Shown: one piece after another, positions 60,882 to 64,000 of the stretch
How positions within the stretch are numbered: the stretch's first letter is position 1
Layout: every line of letters starts with the position of its first letter
Assembly: GCA_903863845.1 (NCBI GenBank)
Contig: CAIPDP010000018.1
Location: 1 to 64,000 of the forward strand
From: an uncultured Mucilaginibacter sp.
GTDB lineage: Bacteria > Bacteroidota > Bacteroidia > Sphingobacteriales > Sphingobacteriaceae
Reading direction: 5' to 3'
DNA: 64,000 nucleotides
Made by a program: the position numbers and the translations under genes
The notes under the pieces: model-generated
What the model was told of the DNA's origin: nothing
What the model saw: the letters and a program-made list of their open reading frames with translations, nothing else
The model's database searches: none

Positions 60882-62093
60882 TCAATGCTCTGCCCACTCA
60901 ATTTTACTCAAATCGATACCTTCTTTGAACATTTCCCAAAGTGGAGAAAGCTCGCGAAGGTGGGTAACAGCTTTTTTAGTGACTGCGATAGCATGGTCAA
61001 CTTCTTCATCGGTAGTGAAGCGACCCAATCCAAAACGAATGGAAGAGTGCGCCAGATCGTCAGACAGACCCAGGCTCTTCAAAACGTAAGATGGCTCCAA
61101 TGAAGCTGAGGTACAAGCCGAGCCGGATGAAACTGCCAGATCTTTCATGGCCATCATTAAGCCTTCACCTTCAACATATTTGAAGGAAATATTGGCAACA
61201 TGTGGTAAACGATGCTCCTGATTGCCATTTGCATAGCTTTCTTCCAGTTCTAGCAGCGAGGTTTGCAACCTTTCGCGCAAAGCCGACAGACGTTTTGCTT
61301 CGCTTTCCATTTCCTGAAAGCATAATTCACAGGCTTTGCCGAAACCAACAATTCCTGGTACATTCAACGTGCCCGAACGCATACCGCGTTCGTGACCACC
61401 ACCATCCATCTGTGCGGTAACCTTTACACGTGGACCTTTACGACGTACGTACAATGCACCTACACCTTTAGGGCCGTATATTTTGTGGGCAGTAAATGCC
61501 AATAAATCAATACCATCTGTATTCACATCAACCGGTATCTTACCAACGGCCTGTGTAGCATCGGTCATAAATAAAGCACCGTATTTGTGTGCGATAGCCG
61601 ATATTTCTTTTACTGGCTGGATCACACCGATCTCGTTATTGCCATACATTATGGAAACCAGGATAGTTTCTTTGCTCATGGCAGCTTCCAGTTCAGCAAG
61701 ATCGATCAAACCGTCCTCTTTAACCGGAAGATAGGTAACACGGGCACCCAGTTTTTCGATATGCTTGCAGGCATCCAATACAGCTTTGTGTTCGGTAACC
61801 GCAGTAATAATGTGGTTGCCTTTATCTTTATACATTTCAAACACACCCTTGATTGCCAGGTTATCGGCTTCGGTTGCGCCCGATGTAAAAATGATCTCTT
61901 TCTCGCTGGCGCCGATCAGCCTGGCCACCTGCTCACGTGCATAATCAACACCTTCTTCGGCAACCCATCCAAAAGCATGGTTACGACTTGCTGCGTTCCC
62001 GAATTTTTGCGTAAAATAGGGGATCATAACGTCCAGAACCCGGGGGTCCATCGGCGTTGTGGCATTGTTATCGAGGTATATTGGAAGATTCAT
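60882..62093 (-). CDS. iscS: Cysteine desulfurase IscS
   Basis: 403 residues from ATG 62093 ([20 protein letters not shown]); the frame is open 54 nt further but that extension lacks family character. PLP-Lys lies in [18 protein letters not shown], the His-binding region in [14 protein letters not shown], and the active-site Cys in [14 protein letters not shown] near residue ~326. It mobilises sulfur from cysteine for Fe-S clusters, with IscU and IscA downstream. It is divergent from the methylmalonyl-CoA epimerase gene. Confidence 0.96.
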   Translation of the reverse strand: MNLPIYLDNNATTPMDPRVLDVMIPYFTQKFGNAASRNHAFGWVAEEGVDYAREQVARLIGASEKEIIFTSGATEADNLAIKGVFEMYKDKGNHIITAVTEHKAVLDACKHIEKLGARVTYLPVKEDGLIDLAELEAAMSKETILVSIMYGNNEIGVIQPVKEISAIAHKYGALFMTDATQAVGKIPVDVNTDGIDLLAFTAHKIYGPKGVGALYVRRKGPRVKVTAQMDGGGHERGMRSGTLNVPGIVGFGKACELCFQEMESEAKRLSALRERLQTSLLELEESYANGNQEHRLPHVANISFKYVEGEGLMMAMKDLAVSSGSACTSASLEPSYVLKSLGLSDDLAHSSIRFGLGRFTTDEEVDHAIAVTKKAVTHLRELSPLWEMFKEGIDLSKIEWAEH

Positions 62094-62115
62094 AGTCGCT
62101 GATTTTATAACGCAA

Positions 62116-62123
62116 CAAAGATA
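62116..62123 (-). promoter_or_regulatory. -7 element upstream of iscS
   Basis: On the minus strand TATCTTTG matches TAnnTTTG; it ends 22 nt before the iscS ATG. The -33 element is not clear. Confidence 0.45.
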
Positions 62124-62199
62124 ATTAAAGTTTTTATTTATAATCATTAAAAATAAGGACGAATAATCAGCTAAACGTAATTATTTGCAATCTTTGAAC

Positions 62200-62601
62200 A
62201 TGAACAAGATCGAGCACATTGGTATCGCAGTAAAAGACCTTGCAGCAGCAGGCAGGATTTACGAGAAATTACTGAATACTTCTGTCTACAAAACCGAGGA
62301 AGTTAGGGGCGAAGCTGTTAAAACAGCTTTTCTGCAATCCGGGCCCAACAAGATCGAGTTGCTTGAAGCTACTTCCAGCAATAGCGTCATCAACCAGTTC
62401 ATCGAAAAAAGGGGCGAGGGATTGCATCATATCGCTTTCGACGTCGATGATATTGAAGCTGAAATGGTACGTTTAAAAGCTGAAGGTTTTATTCTGTTGA
62501 GCGATCAACCTAAAACTGGTGCAGATAATAAGCTGGTATGCTTTCTTCATCCAAAAAGCACTAATGGGGTGTTGATCGAGTTGTGCCAGGAAAAAAGATA
62601 A
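62200..62601 (+). CDS. mce: Methylmalonyl-CoA epimerase
   Basis: 133 residues from ATG 62200 (MNKIEHIGIAVKDLAAAGRI). This vicinal-oxygen-chelate enzyme converts (S)- to (R)-methylmalonyl-CoA in propionate metabolism. Metal ligands are the His of IEHIGIAV, a Gln/Glu in the QSGPNKIELLEAT region, the His of GLHHIAFDVDD and the late Glu of NGVLIELCQ. A TTG 15 nt upstream is a poorer start. It stands alone on the plus strand. Methylmalonyl-CoA mutase genes are not in the window. Confidence 0.92.
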   Translation: MNKIEHIGIAVKDLAAAGRIYEKLLNTSVYKTEEVRGEAVKTAFLQSGPNKIELLEATSSNSVINQFIEKRGEGLHHIAFDVDDIEAEMVRLKAEGFILLSDQPKTGADNKLVCFLHPKSTNGVLIELCQEKR

Positions 62602-62640
62602 ACTTTACTTGTTCAAACCAGTTGAGGGCAGATTGCCTTA

Positions 62641-63036
62641 TTATTTCTTTTTCTTCCGGGCTTCCAGCATAGCCGGCAAATTGATCGGCGAACAATCTGT
62701 TACCAATGCAGATACGATCGCTGCTGGGATAGCTTCCGCATCAGTAAAATTGATACATCCCTTTTGAAATTTAGCGCCTGGCAACAAGGGCTCATATTTA
62801 GCATGTAGCTGCGCATTCATGTACATAGGCAGGCAATGCAGCGACATATGGCTTTTTACACTTGCCAAAGCATATTTCATATAGTTGCCTTCCTCGTACA
62901 TGATCATGTCTTTGCCCATCATTGGCTTTATCGAGTATTCAACTTTTGGATCATTTGCGATGATCGTTTGGTGCAGGCTGGACATTAATTCCTGCCTGTC
63001 GGATGGTAGAGTGGCTATAAATTCGGGGATGGTCAT
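62641..63036 (-). CDS. DUF1801 domain protein
   Basis: 131 residues from ATG 63036 (MTIPEFIATLPSDRQELMSS). The pattern EFIATLPSDRQELMSSLHQTI...KVEYSIKPMMGKDMIMYEE followed by YMKYALASVKSHMSLHCLPMYMN fits DUF1801, a small alpha/beta domain (YdhG-like) of unknown function. It ends in a poly-Lys tail. A TTG 18 nt upstream is possible. A small open frame and the Kir channel lie upstream on the same strand. Confidence 0.8.
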   Translation of the reverse strand: MTIPEFIATLPSDRQELMSSLHQTIIANDPKVEYSIKPMMGKDMIMYEEGNYMKYALASVKSHMSLHCLPMYMNAQLHAKYEPLLPGAKFQKGCINFTDAEAIPAAIVSALVTDCSPINLPAMLEARKKKK

Positions 63037-63066
63037 TTGATCTCGAAAGCTCAAATAAAATTACAT

Positions 63067-63180
63067 TTATTTCTTTGGAATAAAAGCCTTTGTTCCGCCC
63101 CGCCCGTTCAAGTAGGACAATTGATCGGGCGGGAAATGTTGTTTGCTTTGCAGTACTGCCGGGTCGCTATTATTATCCAT
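63067..63180 (-). CDS. Possible 37-aa small protein
   Basis: Reads MDNNSDPAVLQSKQHFPPDQ then LSYLNGRGGTKAFIPKK and a TAA stop, in the 143-bp gap between the Kir channel and DUF1801 genes, 17 bp after the channel stop. The composition is protein-like, and tight spacing suggests translation in the same mRNA. No homolog family is recognised. It could still be chance. Confidence 0.4.
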   Translation of the reverse strand: MDNNSDPAVLQSKQHFPPDQLSYLNGRGGTKAFIPKK

Positions 63181-63197
63181 TATATAGTTTCTGACAA

Positions 63198-64000
63198 TTA
63201 GGCGCCTTGTATTACCGGAAGATCAGCCGCTTTATATTCGCTGATCTTACTCAGATCCAAAACAATACGACCATCCTGGTCGCGGTCGAATGCAGGTACA
63301 AAGCGGGCTCCCCAAACCAGTTGATGATGCTGGTATGAAGTGCGCGAATGTACGTTTTGCGCAAAAGTATCATCAAATGCCTTTAACAAAACTGCAAATG
63401 TGGCTTCTGTTCGTTCAAGGTCTTCGGGTGTCATATCCTTCAGCGGACTTTTATCATCCAGCGGATGTACCACTGTCCAGTTTAAAGTAAGTATACTTAC
63501 CTGTGTACGTTCAAGGTCTAATTGATAGAAGCGGCGCATGATCTTGCCGTTAACGTCTTCGTTATAAGAGAAAATCACTTCTATTTTTAGGTCGATGAGC
63601 GTATTCCTGCGCAAATTGGCTAAGCGGAACATGAGCCCCCTGCCGTTTTCGAGGTAAGGTGCAACCAATAAATTATTACTGTAAAGTATTTTTGCCGATG
63701 GGCGCGAAAAACGCCCGTAAAGCAAGCCGGTTGCCAATGCAAAACCAACCAGACCCAGCATCGATTCGAGTGCTGCCACCGTGTTTGTAGCCATTCCTTT
63801 CGGACTGATACGGCCGTAACCTACCGTAGCTATCGTCTGGGCCGAGAAGAAAAATGCATCCCAAAAATGTTCATAGGTGGTGGTTCCCTCGGCACCATTC
63901 AGGTATTGTACCCCAATGGCAAGGTATAAGAGGGCAAATAAAACATTTGCCACGAAATAGCCGGCCAATATCAAAAGCCAGAACTTTGTCCAGCTCATGG
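63198..64000 (-). CDS. Inward-rectifier (KirBac-type) potassium channel, 5' end beyond window
   Basis: 267 residues are visible. The frame is still open at the right edge, and the N-terminal slide helix expected in KirBac is missing, so the protein probably begins outside. TM1 (WLLILAGYFVANVLFALLYL), the pore helix and filter ATVGYGRISPKG, TM2 (TVAALESMLGLVGFALATGLLYGRFSRP), and a C-terminal immunoglobulin-like cytoplasmic domain follow (VAPYLENGRGLMFRLANLRRNTLIDLKI, ~111-138). The K+ filter TVGYG is intact. Gating by lipids or other ligands is inferred from the family. Confidence 0.92.
   Translation of the reverse strand, partial: MSWTKFWLLILAGYFVANVLFALLYLAIGVQYLNGAEGTTTYEHFWDAFFFSAQTIATVGYGRISPKGMATNTVAALESMLGLVGFALATGLLYGRFSRPSAKILYSNNLLVAPYLENGRGLMFRLANLRRNTLIDLKIEVIFSYNEDVNGKIMRRFYQLDLERTQVSILTLNWTVVHPLDDKSPLKDMTPEDLERTEATFAVLLKAFDDTFAQNVHSRTSYQHHQLVWGARFVPAFDRDQDGRIVLDLSKISEYKAADLPVIQGA

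Overview
The window looks like chromosomal DNA of a Bacteroidota bacterium, most likely family Sphingobacteriaceae (Mucilaginibacter- or Pedobacter-like). This is inferred from gene content and promoter style, not from a database search. Support comes from Bacteroidota-type promoters (TTG or TTTG about 19-20 nt before TAnnTTTG) at rpmH, lysS, metY, mntR and a toxin-antitoxin operon; almost no Shine-Dalgarno signals; and families that I associate with Bacteroidota (DUF4905, DUF5723, TIGR02757, GxxExxY, the NRAMP-Usp fusion, the O-acetylhomoserine methionine route under a SAM-I riboswitch). No rRNA, tRNA, prophage, complete insertion sequence or CRISPR array was seen. Genes at both edges are cut (a DUF4442 protein at the left, a Kir-type potassium channel at the right).

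Layout. 0-4 kb: rpe and the serine genes serC-serA. 4-8 kb (minus): a beta-CASP RNase-like protein, an MsbA-type ABC exporter and a SAM hydrolase. 8-12 kb (plus): phoH, purC, a STAS protein and RNase Z. 12-20 kb: envelope genes (MCE/MlaD-like protein, N-acetylmuramoyl-L-alanine amidase, LptD) with cinA and a 2-oxoacid dehydrogenase E2. 20-24 kb (minus): a SAM-riboswitch-led metY-metX-hom operon making methionine from aspartate semialdehyde through O-acetylhomoserine. 24-28.5 kb: udk, a LysM protein and a DUF4905 protein opposite proS. 28.6-35 kb (plus): a transsulfuration enzyme, a TIGR02757 protein, a toxin-antitoxin pair joined to a DUF5655 gene, mnmE and a fused pabAB. 35-40.7 kb: rpoN, two tandem mscL genes, chaN and the rpmH-rnpA-yidD cluster with tsaB. 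40.7-48.5 kb: envelope proteins, priA, a GxxExxY nuclease-like gene, pcm and smpB. 48.5-56 kb: a metal uptake unit mntR-mntH, an Lrp regulator, ung and lysS. 56-64 kb: a beta-propeller lipoprotein, an acyl-CoA ligase, the iscS-iscU-iscA Fe-S cluster, methylmalonyl-CoA epimerase, a DUF1801 protein and the Kir channel.

The genes are mostly housekeeping. The unusual layer is the intergenic DNA. Many gaps are filled by short tandem repeats with 7-bp periodicity (GTCATTA-, GGTATTG-, AGTCCAT-, TGCGAAA-, GGATAAA-type units) or 8-bp periodicity (TTTGAAAA-type). Many are arranged as long inverted repeats, and most begin at or within about 13 nt of a stop codon. In two convergent gaps (rnz/mlaD and lrp/ung) the repeat arms supply the stop codons of both genes. 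Similar repeats enter the coding sequence of mnmE, and an unrelated palindromic repeat enters the TIGR02757 gene. A GxxExxY (PD-(D/E)XK-like) gene sits between inverted copies of a dispersed ACACGATT...GGATTTTTG repeat, so it resembles a small mobile cassette that landed between priA and pcm and may have supplied the pcm start codon. These repeat systems are the best candidates for something undescribed here.
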